Assembly (NCBI GenBank): GCA_037176705.1
Contig: CM073890.1
Coordinates: 99,252,591 to 99,316,590, forward strand
From: Molossus alvarezi
Taxonomy: Eukaryota > Chordata > Mammalia > Chiroptera > Molossidae
Length of the DNA: 64,000 nt
Direction of reading: 5' to 3'
Part shown: positions 42,319 to 54,535 of the stretch, one piece after another
How the letters are laid out: the number at the start of each line of letters is the position of its first letter
Position numbering within the stretch: position 1 is the stretch's first letter
Position numbers and translations under genes: made by a program
The notes under the pieces: model-generated
What the model saw: the letters and a program-made list of their open reading frames with translations, nothing else
Databases searched by the model: none
What the model was told of the DNA's origin: nothing

Positions 42319-42790
42319 CACTCTTTGAAGAACAGAAAAGGGGTCACAAAGTGAGCAGGTGGAGGAGACAGAGAGTGAATCAGAGAAGCCGTCAGAAACC
42401 AGATTCTGAAGGGTCAGGTAGATCATGGGAAGAAGCTGGGATTTTATTGTAAGAGTCATGGGAAGCCATTGGATGGTTTTAATCTAGAATATCATCTGGT
42501 CTACACTTAAGCTATAGTGTGGGGAATGGGCCTATCAGGTAGAGAGAATAAAACAAGAAGACTACAGTAGTCAACCAACTGAAGGGTGATGATATCCCAG
42601 ACAAGTCTGGTTGTCCTAGAAATGGAGAGAGGGGACCAGACTGAGATACATTTTGAAATAGAAATGAAGGATTTGGCAATGAAGGATTGGATGAGAGGGA
42701 TCAAAGATGATTTCTGAGATTTTATTACAAACAAAGGAGAAGGGGTCAAGTTATTTACTGAAATGGCAATCACTAGTAGAGGGAAAGATA
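42319..42790 (+). mobile_element. L2 relic, right part
   Basis: GAAGCCATTGGATGGTTTTA, AGACTACAGTAGTCAACC, GATGAGAGGGATCAAAGATG and TTCTGAGATTTTATTAC continue the L2 on the far side of the LTR. Confidence 0.65.
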
Positions 42791-44274
42791 CCCTCTTTTG
42801 AAAGTGGAAATCAGGAGTCCCTTAGAACATACTTAATGTTTAAAAATCCAAATGGGAGTGTTATTTAGGCAACACTAATTGAGATAATGTTTTCTAAAAG
42901 CCTGATTAACTGCACTTGCATATTGGTGAAGAAATGAATGTGTCCTTTAACATATAATGATGACTTGATTGTCTAAGTTTAGTTCTCACAAGATAACCAT
43001 TTCATCTCTTGGAGACATCAGTTCACAACAACTCTCACTACAGTAATTAGTTCTTGCCTTCATTTATTATTAGAGAGACTAATGTTCCTTAAGGGCAAGG
43101 TTCCAAGAGCCGAGCTAATTTACATGTCTCCATATTTTTATTCCTACACCAATGCACAGGTCAGAGAGTGTAATTATAAGTTTAGGGCTAACTTGCGTTA
43201 AACATAGCAGGCGATTCCTCCAGAGGAAGCAATTTGCTGAACTTGGTGATTTGCTTGAGTGCTCAATCCACCAACTAGAAGAATTGCAAGAATCAACTTT
43301 TTGCCCAAACTCTACTTTAATCTTGGCTCAAGGAGCCTGGAAAATCTGGGCTTATAGATGCTCTTTCTAACCCTTCTCCATTTAATCAGTAATGATGCTG
43401 GCAGAAAGAGAAGTATATCTTTTTCTCCCTAACACAGGTAATTGAATATTGCCTAATTAGATTAACAGAACTACTTTGTTGCCATAGTGATAGAAGATAT
43501 ATAGGAGGCCTGGCAGTGATAATTGTAAGAGAGAGATTATTTAATGTAAAATGAAGGATACGGGGCCCAGGGGCCACAACTTTGAAAAGCATATTCCCAC
43601 TCAAAGTTTGAATATGTATTTTCACATTAAACATGGAATATTCTCAACTATTAAAATACGTTCAACTCCTTTCTGTGGTTCCTAACTTTTATACTAATTT
43701 ATTAAATTTATATTCTTTGATATATTTTACCCTGGGCAGGAGCTATCAGGATAACTCCTTTCTGATCAGAGCAGGGAGAAACCCACCATGGCCCTTCCCA
43801 CATTCACCACGGTAGCACATATAAAATCAGTCCTGCTCGGAAAGGCAAGAGACCCAGCGGTCCTTCTGGCCTCCTTTGGGCTAGAATCAGGCTCATTCAT
43901 TTTCATTATGTATACTAAGAGTATGGGTAGTTAATCTCCTTGCAGGAGAAGCAGATGTGTTATAGAGAGGAACTTGGAAATAAAGCTATCAACTTAAGCA
44001 TCAAGCCACCTGGTCTGACTTAAAGCACTTTGGTGAAAGATGACTAAGACAAGAATTGACAAGGCTACACAATTTGGGCAGTGAGGACAAGAGGCCATTT
44101 TCAGCAAAGATAGGACATGGGTTCCATAACTCTAAGCACCGGTCTGAGGAATATGACCACCCATCCTTCATTGTTTTGTTTGTGCTATGTCTTCATAGTC
44201 TGCAGGGAAACAGCACACTTTTTCTTCTCATTCATTCAGGACCTGATGAACATCCATGATGGTCTGTGCTTGGC
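42791..44274. other. Gene-free stretch, unassigned
   Basis: AT-rich. Frames at 43152, 43386 and 43633 are short and show no domains. Nothing further supported. Confidence 0.4.
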
Positions 44275-44288
44275 AAGAGTGTGGGATT

Positions 44289-44544
44289 GCCCTGGCCGGT
44301 TTGGCTCAGCGGTTAGAGTTCAGCCTGCGGTCCCGAGAGACCCAGGTTCGGTTCCCGCTAAGGGCATGTACCTCGGTTGCAGTTTGTCCCCGGCCCTGGT
44401 TGGGTTGTGCGGGTGGCAATCACTAGATGTGTCCCTTTCATGTCGATGTATGTTTCTCTCTCTCTCTCTCACCCTCCCCCCGCCCCACACGCTATCTGAA
44501 CAAAATATGGAAAAATGTCCTCGGATGAGGATTAAAAAAAAAAG
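44289..44544 (+). mobile_element. Complete Ves SINE with target duplication
   Basis: GCCCTGGCCGGTTTGGCTCA head, B-box AGGTTCGGTTCCCGC, TTTGTCCCCGGCCCTGG, TCGATGTATGTTTCTCTC (a 4-base duplication of ATGT), CT-rich stretch, ATCCTCGG-like tail palindrome (TCCTCGGATGAGGA). AAGAGTGTGGGATT (44275-44288) and AAGAGTGTGGGGATT (44545-44559) flank it. Confidence 0.92.
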
Positions 44545-44559
44545 AAGAGTGTGGGGATT

Positions 44560-45785
44560 AGTTGTATTTGATTGTGTGGAAGCTGTTTATGAAGGAAGGA
44601 GTTGACATTGGTAACTGTCCAATCAGGTGAAAGAAACCAAACTTAAAATCTTCATAGAAAAAGAGGAGGAATTGATTTGCTTCTCTTAATAATAATGGAG
44701 TTTAAGTCCCCCACCCCAAAACCTTAAATAGGTATGAGGATCTATGATTTTTCATAGCTGCATCTTATTTGGTATGTTGCTCTCATCTCTATGAATTTAG
44801 AAAAACCCTGTACTTAAGAGTGGGAGATAATAGCTAAAAAATGAAGCACCAAAGGGAAAAAAGAGAAATAACAATTCTGACATTCATTAAACCCTTTGGG
44901 CAAAATAATTGGCAAGATTTCTATATATGCTTATTAAATCTATGACAAAGTCTGTTTATAATCTTTGAACCTCCAAATGAATGGCATGCCAAGTGATGAA
45001 ATAATGCTTTCAAATAAGGAGTAATTATAATTATCAGAACTGCACAAACATTGATAATGCTGTAGACTAAGTATCTTTCTTCCGGCTCCATTCGCATGTC
45101 CAGCAGTTGTAGTAGTTACCGTATGGAACGCCGCTGTTGGATGTCCATCGTTAAGGTGAGGTTGAGGACAGAGATGCAGCCCACTCTCCACGGACAGTTT
45201 CAGACCGACAGAAGCATGTAGGCTACAGATTTGTTTTAATGTTCAGGACTTCAAAAGTTTGAAAAAAAATTGATGTATAATGATTTTCACATGAGACTAA
45301 GGGATACTTTATTATTTAGTCATTTTTAATTTGAAAACTGAGGCAAACACAATTAAGCTATACCAAATCACTATTTTCTGTTTGGAAAGAATGACCCAGA
45401 TTGTTCTGCAGCGTCTTTGCAGTATATAGTATAACCAGAGCACAGTCTGTCAGCTTCAGCCTCGGTAATGTATCTGAATAATCTTATCAACGGTGGAATG
45501 GATGAGGCAGACCTGAGTGTGTTATAGAAGCATATTAGTCAAAGTTGTCATTTATGCAGATAAAAATAAATAAGTGTGACAAATCATTGTGGGAAATTTT
45601 AGAAGTTTGCCAAATCCAAGTGGAAAATTTTAGAGTGTATCTGTCTTTGTTAACCAGATTGATTGGATAATGAGCAGATCTGGAATTCACACTACGCTGT
45701 GTTATAACTACGAATTCAAGATCAAATATAACTCAAATGCATAACAATACTACTTGGGAATATAATGTAATGTACCTTTTAATTC
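44560..45785. other. Gene-free stretch with a CpG-rich patch
   Basis: Mostly AT-rich. Positions 45065-45205 carry eight CpG in about 140 bases, and an 83-codon minus-strand frame (45191-44940) covers it. A second similar-looking patch lies at 48095-48260. I recognise no protein family. Confidence 0.4.
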
Positions 45786-45789
45786 TAGT

Positions 45790-46190
45790 TGTATTAGTTA
45801 GCTAGGGCTGCCATTACAATATATCACAGACTGGTTGGCTTAAACAACAGAAATTTGTTTTCTTACAGTTCTGGAGGTTAGAAGTCCAATATTAAAGTGT
45901 TGGAAGGTTTGGTTTTTTCTGAGGCCTCCCTCTGTGGCTGGCAGAGGGCCACCTTCTTGCTGTGCCCTTACTTGGTCTCATCTCTGTGTGCACGTATTCC
46001 TTGTGCCTTTTTTTGTATTCCAAATTTCTTCTTCTTATAAGGACACCAGTCAGATTGGATTAGGACACACCAAAGGTCCTCATTTTAACTTAATCATCCC
46101 CTTGTTTTCTAACGGTTGCATTCTGAGGTACTTGGGAGTTAGGACTTCAACATATGAATTTTGGGGAGACACAATTTAGCCCTTAATGCC
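45790..46190 (-). mobile_element. MLT1-like (ERVL-MaLR) LTR, reversed
   Basis: GTATTAGTTAGCTAGGGCTG, ACAGACTGGTTGGCTTAAAC, CAGTTCTGGAGGTTAGAAGT, ATAAGGACACCAGTCAGATT, GGATTAGGACACACC and TTCAACATATGAATTTTGGG then ACACAATTTAGCCC give the reversed LTR from end to end. The 81-codon frame inside is not a gene. Confidence 0.9.
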
Positions 46191-46199
46191 AGTGTCTAC

Positions 46200-46285
46200 C
46201 ATATGTGTGTTGAGCTTCTGCTAGGTATCAGCACTGAGCTAGGTGCAGGAGATACACTAGAGGTGGGGCCTCTGCCCTCATGGAG
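46200..46285 (+). mobile_element. L2 3' fragment
   Basis: GTTGAGCTTCTGCTAGGTAT, CTGAGCTAGGTGCAGGAGAT and GGGCCTCTGCCCTCATGGAG are L2 landmarks, cut by the next SINE. Confidence 0.7.
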
Positions 46286-46289
46286 ATCA

Positions 46290-46495
46290 TAGTTTTTTTT
46301 TTCCCTTTATTGATTTTAGAGAGAGAGGAAGTGAGAGATAGAAACATTGATGAGAGAGAACATCGATTGGCCACCTCCTGCATGCCCCCCACTGGGGATT
46401 GGGCCCACAACCTGGGCATCTGCCCTGACCAGGAATTGAACCGGTGACCCCTTGCTGCATGGATCGATGGTCAATCACTGAGCCACACTGGCAAG
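46290..46495 (-). mobile_element. Ves SINE (CTGAGC-head variant)
   Basis: Reversed: TTTATTGATTTTAGAGAGAG, CATTGATGAGAGAGAACATC, CACCTCCTGCATGCCCCCCA, ATTGAACCGGTGACCCCTTG and head CACTGAGCCACACTGGCAAG. Boundaries approximate; no clear duplication. Confidence 0.88.
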
Positions 46496-47425
46496 GTGTC
46501 TTCTTTTCCTATAAGTAGAATAAATTCTGGACATTTGTACATGACAAGGATACCTGACTCAGTCAAAGGGTTTCATCTTTGTGTCCTCTTTAATTTGATG
46601 GTGGTGTTATTAAGGATGCCTTGGAGGGGTGATGCCAAATTATTTGAAACCGAAGACCGTCATGCTAGGTTTTAGAGGTGTGATAGAAGAGTATTTTAGA
46701 ACTTAAATGAAAGTGCCATGCAAAATGCTTTTAGCATGAGTTTGCAAATTATAAATCTGGCAGGGATTTTAAGAAATGTTTGGCTCCTCTGGCTTTAGTG
46801 ATTTAGTGTGTTTAATGATTTAGTAAAGACTCCCTGTTAACAGTTTCTTAAATATTTAATGCTCTAGGCAGAAAGATAGGATGATAAAAAGTTTGCTGTG
46901 GATGAAAATAAATCATTTTGTTTACACAAAACTATTGGGGCCTTGAAAAGAATCTCGTATTTCCATAACTTAAGCAAGGCCTTTTTCTTATTTTTGAATG
47001 TTTCTTAACTTTGAAAATACTTCATAATGAAAAAACAGTTGCCAGGAAAACAAACTAGAATCTAATATGAATAAAAAAAGCATATATTACAGAACATCTT
47101 ATGTAGTAGATAGATTTGATAGAAAGGTGACTATGATTTTAAAGGTAGAAAAACAGCCTGACTGTTTTATTATTCTCAGTTTCTCTGGAAGTTTCTTTGG
47201 CAGGAAGGATTCTATTTTCAGTGTTTAAACTGCTCCCAGGAAGAAAGTGAGGTTCACCAGGAGAAGTTCATCCCTGAACAAATCAGTAGTGATCTTGGTA
47301 TTTATGCATACCAGAGGCTGATCTCCACGGACTCATACCGATAGGAGAGTGATAATCAGTAGGGCTTGCATTTGAGCTGTTTTTCTAATAGTAGTGATTG
47401 ATTTTATAGGATATATATATAAAAC
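46496..47425. other. Gene-free stretch, unassigned
   Basis: AT-rich; no open frame or named repeat. Confidence 0.4.
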
Positions 47426-47444
47426 CTTAAAGGTTTTTCCAATT

Positions 47445-47590
47445 TATTTATTTTGCAGAGGAAACCAAACTCTACATAAGTGAAATGTGCCAAGCTCACA
47501 GCTGGTTAGTGGAAGACTGGGGCTAGAACCCAGGGATTCTGATTTCCAAGGCTAATGACTTGCAGCTCAAAATGCTGCATTTTATAGTCT
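47445..47590 (+). mobile_element. MIR relic
   Basis: TTTTGCAGAGGAAACCAAAC, AGCTCACAGCTGGTTAGTGG, GACTGGGGCTAGAACCCAGG and ATTCTGATTTCCAAGGC match MIR core and flanks. Confidence 0.8.
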
Positions 47591-49000
47591 GGTCCCTTCT
47601 TTTGGTAGATAACAAAATACTTGAACAGGTCCTTTGTTGAAAGAACTAAGTTTGTATTTTGTTAGAAGTACTTACAGGATAAGAAGTCTCTAAGTTTTTG
47701 TTAGGAATTTTTACCATAGATGTAAAAAGATTTGCTAGGGAGGTTGGGTTGTGTCTTCATGTGCTTCCATGCAAACATGTTGGCATGGTTTGACTAGCTT
47801 GATTCATCTTGCCTTTTTAGCCCAGCTCTCATTGTCCCTCTTAGCAGACGTTTCTGCCACCACTGTTCTGAATGAGGGAAACATCTCTGGCCACGATTTT
47901 GAAAGGTGTTCCCTGAAACATGTGAATTAAATTTGTCACTTGACTTCATTAGCATGATATTCTATAGGATAGCTCTGGTCAACAACTTTAAGCTAAGGGA
48001 TTAAAAATTTTAGATCCCCACAAGTATATGTATTTTTTCAATCCACGTCTAAATCATTTTCAAACATCAAGGAAGTAGAAAACTACGCAGAGTGTACTAA
48101 ATTTCTCATTAGCTCTATTGCACGCGTCCCAACAGGTTTCATCATGTTCGTGGTTGATGTAGCAGCTTTCAGACCCCAGCTCTTTACGGAGTGTGTACAC
48201 GGTATGGAAACCGCACAGTGTACCGGCGGTGAACGTAAGAGGAGACCCACTCTGAGGAGTTAAATATGCTACTGCATCAGAACAGTTCTGCCCCAAAGTC
48301 TAGGAGATAGAATGTAGGTGATTATGAACAGCTAAATATAGTACAAAATGAAAGATGTAATAATGTAAAATACAACTTGGCGAATAAGAAGGAGGAAATC
48401 GTTCCTCTCTTGCCAAAGAATCCCAGGACCTTTACATCAGTGATGTTGGCACCGCTAACGAAAGGACTGTTTATTGAAATGCTGATGTTGCCATTCTCTG
48501 TTGACCTCAGATGATGCTGTGTTGCCTATAGGATTGCCATTGCCCGAAGTAGCCCAAATAGCTTTGTTTGGTTTCCATTACAATACCGACCTGGTCTGAC
48601 AGGGATTAATTGGTGGTGGCTGGAAGAACCAAAGTTTTACAGTGACTTCACTGCAAATGCGATTAGCATTTCAGGACTGAAATCCCATTTGGTCATTACC
48701 TGTATCAAACTCTCAGGTAGTCTGACAAAGGCAAGTCAGTATGTTCAGAGAAAAATAGGAATCTATTTATATCTATCCTGCTCTGTCTGTCTGTCCATCT
48801 GTCATTTCCTAAAATTTATTTTGGACAAATATTCTGTTTCATTTGAAAGGAGTAGAGGGACACACACAAAGAAGGAGTAGGAAATTGTGTAGGAGGCGAT
48901 GGGATGCTTTGCAGAGCTGTTGCAGTTCTGAGGACTGAGAAGCACGCAGAAGCAGCAGCCCCAACCTGCACCAGGATAACTGTACTTAAAGCCATACGTT
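47591..49000. other. Gene-free stretch with second CpG-rich patch
   Basis: A minus-strand 78-codon frame (48296-48060) includes FHTVYTLRKELGSESCYINH and CWDACNRANE, lies in a patch with about nine CpG in 125 bases, and is preceded in sense by acceptor-like CTCCTCAG. No convincing donor follows. The family is unknown to me; the rest of the stretch is AT-rich. Confidence 0.35.
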
Positions 49001-49014
49001 TTCTTCAGAAATAT

Positions 49015-49268
49015 CTCTCTATTATCTCTGTCCTTTCTATTTCTCTATCTCTATTTCTATCTCTATCTCTCTATAGCTATATATCCATCATCTTACACAT
49101 ATACACACATATATAACTATAGTATAGATGACAAATATATAATTTATTATGTAAGCTGTATTATTGATGATACATATCACAGTCAAATCATGCATATATA
49201 TCTTATCACACATACATATGATATACCTGATATGACATGATATATATCTGCAATGAAAATGTGTGTGT

Positions 49269-49310
<42 letters not shown>
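49015..49310 (+). repeat. Compound microsatellite: (CTAT)n, AT-rich, (GT)n-(GA)n
   Basis: CTATCTCTATTTCTATCTC (49020-49075), then AT-rich stretches with ACACATATAT-type repeats, and a terminal GTGTGTGTGT followed by about 38 bases of (GA)n at 49271-49308. Confidence 0.9.
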
Positions 49311-49312
<2 letters not shown>

Positions 49313-51385
49313 AGAGGTGGAAAACTAAACCAATCAGTAGTGTGACAGAGTTATTTTAGTAAAATATCAAATTCAAGACCAGATGCTAATACTACAGAAT
49401 TGTTTTATGATTTATGACTATGTCATTATTAATTTGGCCTCAGGACATTATCCATATGTAAAGCTGGATAATAGGCTAGTTTAGAAAGTCAGCCACTGAA
49501 ATTGAAACAATACTTGCTACTTCCCCAATCTTTAGCTGTTCCGTGGTAGTGGAACGTCGTGGGAGAGGAGGCGTTTTGTAGAACATGGTCATGGCAATCC
49601 AAGTACAGAAAAGATTCTGGCTTGGAATCACCCGATCATTCTGCCCTCAAGTTACAAAGCAGGTGAGCTGGAGATGTAACAACAGCTCTTTCTCCCCAGG
49701 GTGTCCCCTTCCCAGCGATGGTGCTCATTCTGCAGATGCGTGGCTGACACCTGGGTGCCTGCCTTCCCATTGCTCAGCGAGGCCCTTGGACTCCACCCTC
49801 CCATACTTTTCTCTTTCTTAGACTTTTTTTTTTTTTTTTTGGTAGTTTTTTGATGAAGGGTGCATGGGAAATAAATTTTTGAGAATTTTTATGTCTGAAG
49901 TAGTTTTTATTTCATCATCGTGCTTTCCTCAAAGACAATCAAGCTCTTAAAATAACAAAATATGATAAAGCTGTCAATATGACGTATAATGAAATCTTTA
50001 GCTCAAACAACTGCAGTTGTGGAAGTGGGTGGAATGAAAAGAGGGAGAACCAACAAAAGATTTCCACAGTTTAGTACTGCGGCAGCAATGATGAGGGCGA
50101 AGGGAAGAAGGCCAAAGTAGGCGTTGTGGAAGATATACAAATCTAAAACATGTAGGTTTTCACTGTGATACTGAACTAGGCTATGTCTAACCTTGATACA
50201 ACCCAAGTTAAAAGTGATTCTGTTTTATTGGTTCTCAATATTTATCTAAGCCAAATATCTGAAACAATGAAAATGATAAAAATACTGTGTTTAGCAGAAA
50301 ATAGTGATCGAAAGAAGTCATTGAATATAGACTCAGGTGACACGCTATGTGACACTGTGTTGTTTGTAATGGACATAATCCCTGGATTGAATCTTGACAG
50401 GAGACAAGGCAACAGGAGGAAGGAGAAAAGGAGAAAGAGTATTAAAAAAACAAAGACTCACTAGACGTATAAGAGTGTGAGTTCACTGACAAAGAAGACT
50501 TACCAAGAAGCACAAAGTTTAAACTTGAAAATAATAAGCAGCAGCAAAAAACTGTACTTTAAAAGGAAAATCTTTATCTAGATCAACAACAAAAAAGAAG
50601 GGAGGGGCTCTGACAGAAAGCTAACGTTTCTCCTGATTTTGAAACAAAATACTACTTTGTGATGGAGGGAATTATAATTATGATTTCAGAAAAACTAACA
50701 AAAGAGTGACAGAAGCATTAGGATGTGGCTATTTGAGGAAAGTTCCAGACATGATGGCTGAACCGAAACCACACTTCAAAGAACTGAAGATGGAGTCAGC
50801 ACAGATCCAAAGTTTAGAAGAGAGATGATAGAGATGGTTTCCAGATTAGACCTTTGGACAGTCCAGCTGTGTTTATCGTTCCTGAATCCCTGAGGAGCTA
50901 AGCAACAGAATCAACTGCTGGTTGACCCAGAGTTCAGAGAGAAAAATGCAGAGAAAATGGCAGAAAGTGCTGGAGGATATGTCAACGGGAGAATGGACTT
51001 TGTAGTTAAGATTCAGTAAGCATACAACCACACTTTACTGACTTCCTTTCATTTATTTACTGACGATATATTGAAGACGAACAGCATGACATTAATTAAT
51101 TTAAAGTAGACTGTCCCTATTTGTATACAGATTTTTCTCTGGGAAGAATAATTGACTTAAGAGAGAATCAATCATGTGCCCTCGGGGTAAAAATAGGTGC
51201 ATTTGCAAGAAACCCACCAGGCTCATACTATTGGGGAAAAGAGAAAAACAGCCAACAACTACTTTAAACTAAATAAAGTTTTAGGAAGATTTCAGGTTTC
51301 GATTGATTAAATAATAGTGAATTAAAATGTATTTAGGATATTTGCAATTGGGAAACATATTAAGAAGATTTTTATATGTTTAAAG
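49311..51385. other. Gene-free stretch, unassigned
   Basis: A short frame at 49585-49821 contains CAG|GTGAGC and, 37 bases later, CTCTTTCTCCCCAG, but they are too close to bound an intron. The 93-codon frame at 50183 is basic at its end and otherwise featureless. No repeat named. Confidence 0.35.
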
Positions 51386-51389
51386 AATG

Positions 51390-52200
51390 ATGTAAAGATT
51401 ATTACTTAAAAAAACCAAATACTTTGAAGAAGTAGTCATCTGTGGAAATCCTGCCATGTGTGACAATACAGATGAACCTGGAGGACATTATGCCAAGTGG
51501 AATAAGCCAGTGACAAAAGAACAAACACAGCATCATCCCATTTGTATGAGGAGTCTAGAATAATAGAACTCATGGAAGCAGAGAGTAGAGTCGTGGTTGC
51601 CAGGGGCTGGGGGACAACAGGGAGATGTTGGTCAAAGGGGACAAAGTCTCACTTATGCAAGATAAGTAAGTATGACATCGTGCCTATAGTTAACAGTACT
51701 ATATCTTATGCTTAGAAGTTTGCTAAGAGGTAGATCTAGTGTTCTTTTTTTTTAATCCTCACTCAAGGACATTTTTCCATTTTTTTGTTCAGGTAGAGTG
51801 GGAAGGAGAGAGAGGAACAGGAAGAGAGAGAAACATCGACATGAAAGGGACACATTGAGTGGCTGCCACCTGCACGACCAACCAGGGCCGGGGACAAACT
51901 GCAACCGAGGTACGTGCCCTTAGCGGGAACCAAACCCGGGTCTCTCTGGACCTCAGGCTGATGCTCTAACTGCTGAGCAAAACCTGTCAGGGCAGATCTT
52001 GTGTTCTTATCACACAAAAAATATATAACTAAATAAAGAGGTCAGGAGGAAACTTTTGGAGGTGATACATTTATGGTGTTGTGGTGATGGTATCATGGGC
52101 ATACAGTTATCTTTAAACTCATCGAGTCGTATACACAAATGTGTATAGATTTTTGTATGTGAATCATACCTCCATAAAATACCTAGTTAAAAAAGTACCT
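51390..52200 (+). mobile_element. Older L1M-type 3' UTR, plus strand, with Ves SINE inside
   Basis: GATGAACCTGGAGGACATTA, TGCCAAGTGGAATAAGCCAG, GTGGTTGCCAGGGGCTGGGG, CTATAGTTAACAGTACTATA and GAAGTTTGCTAAGAGGTAGA are diagnostic of L1MA/L1MB-like 3' UTRs. After the SINE the text runs to CATACCTCCATAAAATACC. Confidence 0.88.
51747..51993 (-). mobile_element. Ves SINE with 15-bp duplication
   Basis: Reversed: poly(T), ATCCTCACTCAAGGACATTT, GA-rich middle, ACATCGACATGAAAGGGACAC, GGGAACCAAACCCGGG and head CTGAGCAAAACCTGTCAGGG. AGATCTAGTGTTCTT (51732-51746) and AGATCTTGTGTTCTT (51994-52008) differ at one base. Confidence 0.94.
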
Positions 52201-52745
52201 TAATGGACTCTCGTGGCCCTTAGGATAAAGACCCACATTTTGAACAAAGCCTTCAGGTCCAGGCACAGCTTGGCATCCATCCTCCTCCTCGGCATCTCTG
52301 TTTTATTTTCTCATTAATCACGCCTACCTTCTGTCTATTCACTCTCCCGCTCCGTGTGATTTTGGTCATTAGTTGTTTCTCATGAAAGGTCATTCCCTTT
52401 TTGTAGATGATCTTCCCTCTTACACTCAAGTTCTTCACCTCATACTTGTACTCTTTCTTGGGAGTTTAGATCAGTCTTCACTTTTTCAAAGATTCTTCCG
52501 TTGGCCTGCAGCCCTGGTCAAAGTTTCCTCTGAGCGCTTTTCTTTTTTAGCTTTTGTCACAATTATAACTCATTTTAACTTGTGTTATACTTAAATAATC
52601 CCAGTCTCTCCCATGAGATCTCCAGGAAGGCTGGGACTTTGTCAGTATTTACTTAGTAACTTATTCTTGATACCTAATACAATGCCTGACACAGACTAGG
52701 CATTTGATAGGTTTCGATAAAAATCAATAAAAATGAATCTGAATT
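52201..52745 (+). mobile_element. L2 relic
   Basis: GGCCCTTAGGATAAAGACCC, TTCAGGTCCAGGCACAGC and, at the end, AAGGCTGGGACTTTGTCAGT, CAATGCCTGACACAGACTAG and GGCATTTGATAGG follow the L2 3' order. Confidence 0.7.
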
Positions 52746-54284
52746 AAACATTTGTAATGTCTGTCTTAATATTTCAGCAGTTGTTTATAGTTAACTAAAT
52801 TAAGTGAAAGAATAAACAAGAATATTGTTACTAACACAAATAGAATTACAGCTTAAACGATTTGTGTGTGTGTGGTACCAGCAATTATCCCATTGTTGTG
52901 TGTTATCTGAATGGTGAATTTGCGAATCAAATACAGTTCATGCTCCTGAAAATGGTGACTGTCACTACCAACCGAAGAGGATAGGTTTTATGGGTAAGCT
53001 CTATGGAAAATATTGATGCTTGTACCCACTAATACTATCATGGTTATCTCACCACATGTTGCTCTCATTACCAGGGCACATGCACGCACACGTGTTCACA
53101 CAGGCACAGATTCTCTTGGTGGCCAGTCATGCCTGTTTTCTGATTCAACCCACAGTCATCATCCTGTGTTGGAATAGGCTTGACAGGGCACTGTCAGCCT
53201 CCGCAGGTAGACCTCTTTCAGCTTTGTGTCTTCAAGCCCTAATAGAACACTTGGCTCATAACATACACTAAAATATTATCGTATGATAAATGAGTGAATT
53301 CAATGAATAAATAAATGCACAAAAGACATGAACCTCTGTGATTGATATATAATGCGCATAGTTCACTCAAGGATATTTGAGAATTGAGAATGCTGTATGT
53401 TACTTGGATACCTAAAATTTTGTGTCGGTAGTGTTCTCCTTTCCTGATAAGGTGATGGGTAGAGTGTTCTTTAATAAGTGGAGGATTTTAGCTAAAGCTT
53501 GGCACTCCCGAGATTGCAATCAAGTTCCTGATGAAGTCTGAGAAAATGGCCAGGCAGACGGTCATTACATGAACATTTTTAAGAAGTTTAGGAAGAGAAC
53601 AGTGTTTTAGCAAAGCAAGTGACCATTTACCATTCAGAGACATGCATTAAATGCAGTATTGGAGACACAGCTGACAGACTATGGGAGACGATGGCATTTT
53701 CCTTTTCCTTGGCAAGAAAAGCCCGGGATATGTTTTGGTTGTTTGAGGGTATTAAGAGATGCATTAAAAATAAACTTTTAACATGAGTGCTGTGATGGAC
53801 ATTTGGGAAGGAGGAAGCCCATAGTTGGTGATGCTGAGTTTCTATTGAACATACGCAATCTAATCCAATTGATCTGTTCCTTCAGAAAATTTTATAGGCA
53901 ACTATTTGTTACGTTTCAGTGACTTACTATATAAATCCATAGCAAATTTTGCTAGAGGGGTTATGGAGGATTTTGGTACTAAATTCTATCTCTAAACCTG
54001 GGTTTGTGTCAACTTTACTTGGAAACTTGGAATTTCTTTTTTTATGTCCCAACTCATGATTTATGCTACTAAATTACATTTTCTGTGAAAGATAAGGTTA
54101 CATATTTTATTTCAGGTTATTAAAAAGCTAGGAAATTATGTACTTGATTTCCAGTCTTATTTCATAAATATGTAACATTTCTTTTCCTGTAAACTAAAAT
54201 TTTTCAGACCAGAAATTGCCCAATTGGAAGAGGGACTCTAGCAATTAATTATCTTTCTTGTAATTACATAGTTTTTGTATTTGA
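52746..54284. other. Gene-free stretch, weak L2 trace
   Basis: Around 53160-53320 an L2-like end (GACAGGGCACTGTCAG..., TGAGTGAATTCAATGAATAA) may be present. The rest is AT-rich. The 83-codon frame at 53020 has no domain I recognise. Confidence 0.4.
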
Positions 54285-54287
54285 TTA

Positions 54288-54535
54288 TTTTTTAATCCTC
54301 ATTCGAGGATATGCTTAGAGAGAGGAAGGGGGAGGGAGAGAGGGAAAGAGAAAGAGAGAGAGAGAGAGAGAAAGATAGAGATTTGAGAGAGAAACATTGA
54401 TTGGCTGCCTTCTGTACACTCCCCACCTGGGGATCAAACCCACAACCCAGGTATGCGCCCTAACCAGGGATCGAACTGGCAACCTTTGGGGACATGGGAT
54501 GATGCTCAACCAGACAAGCCACTCCGGGCAGGCTG
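54288..54535 (-). mobile_element. Diverged Ves SINE with expanded (GA)n
   Basis: ATCCTCATTCGAGGATATGC tail, long GA-rich middle (54315-54390) with a (GA)n run, GAAACATTGATTGGCTGCCT, GGGATCGAACTGGCAACC and a decayed head (AGACAAGCCACTCCGGGCAG). More diverged than the others, so older. Confidence 0.82.

Noticed and set aside
49645..49705. Splice-like pair CAG|GTGAGC and CTCTTTCTCCCCAG
   Set aside because: They are about 37 bases apart, too short for a mammalian intron, and the surrounding frame shows no recognisable protein.
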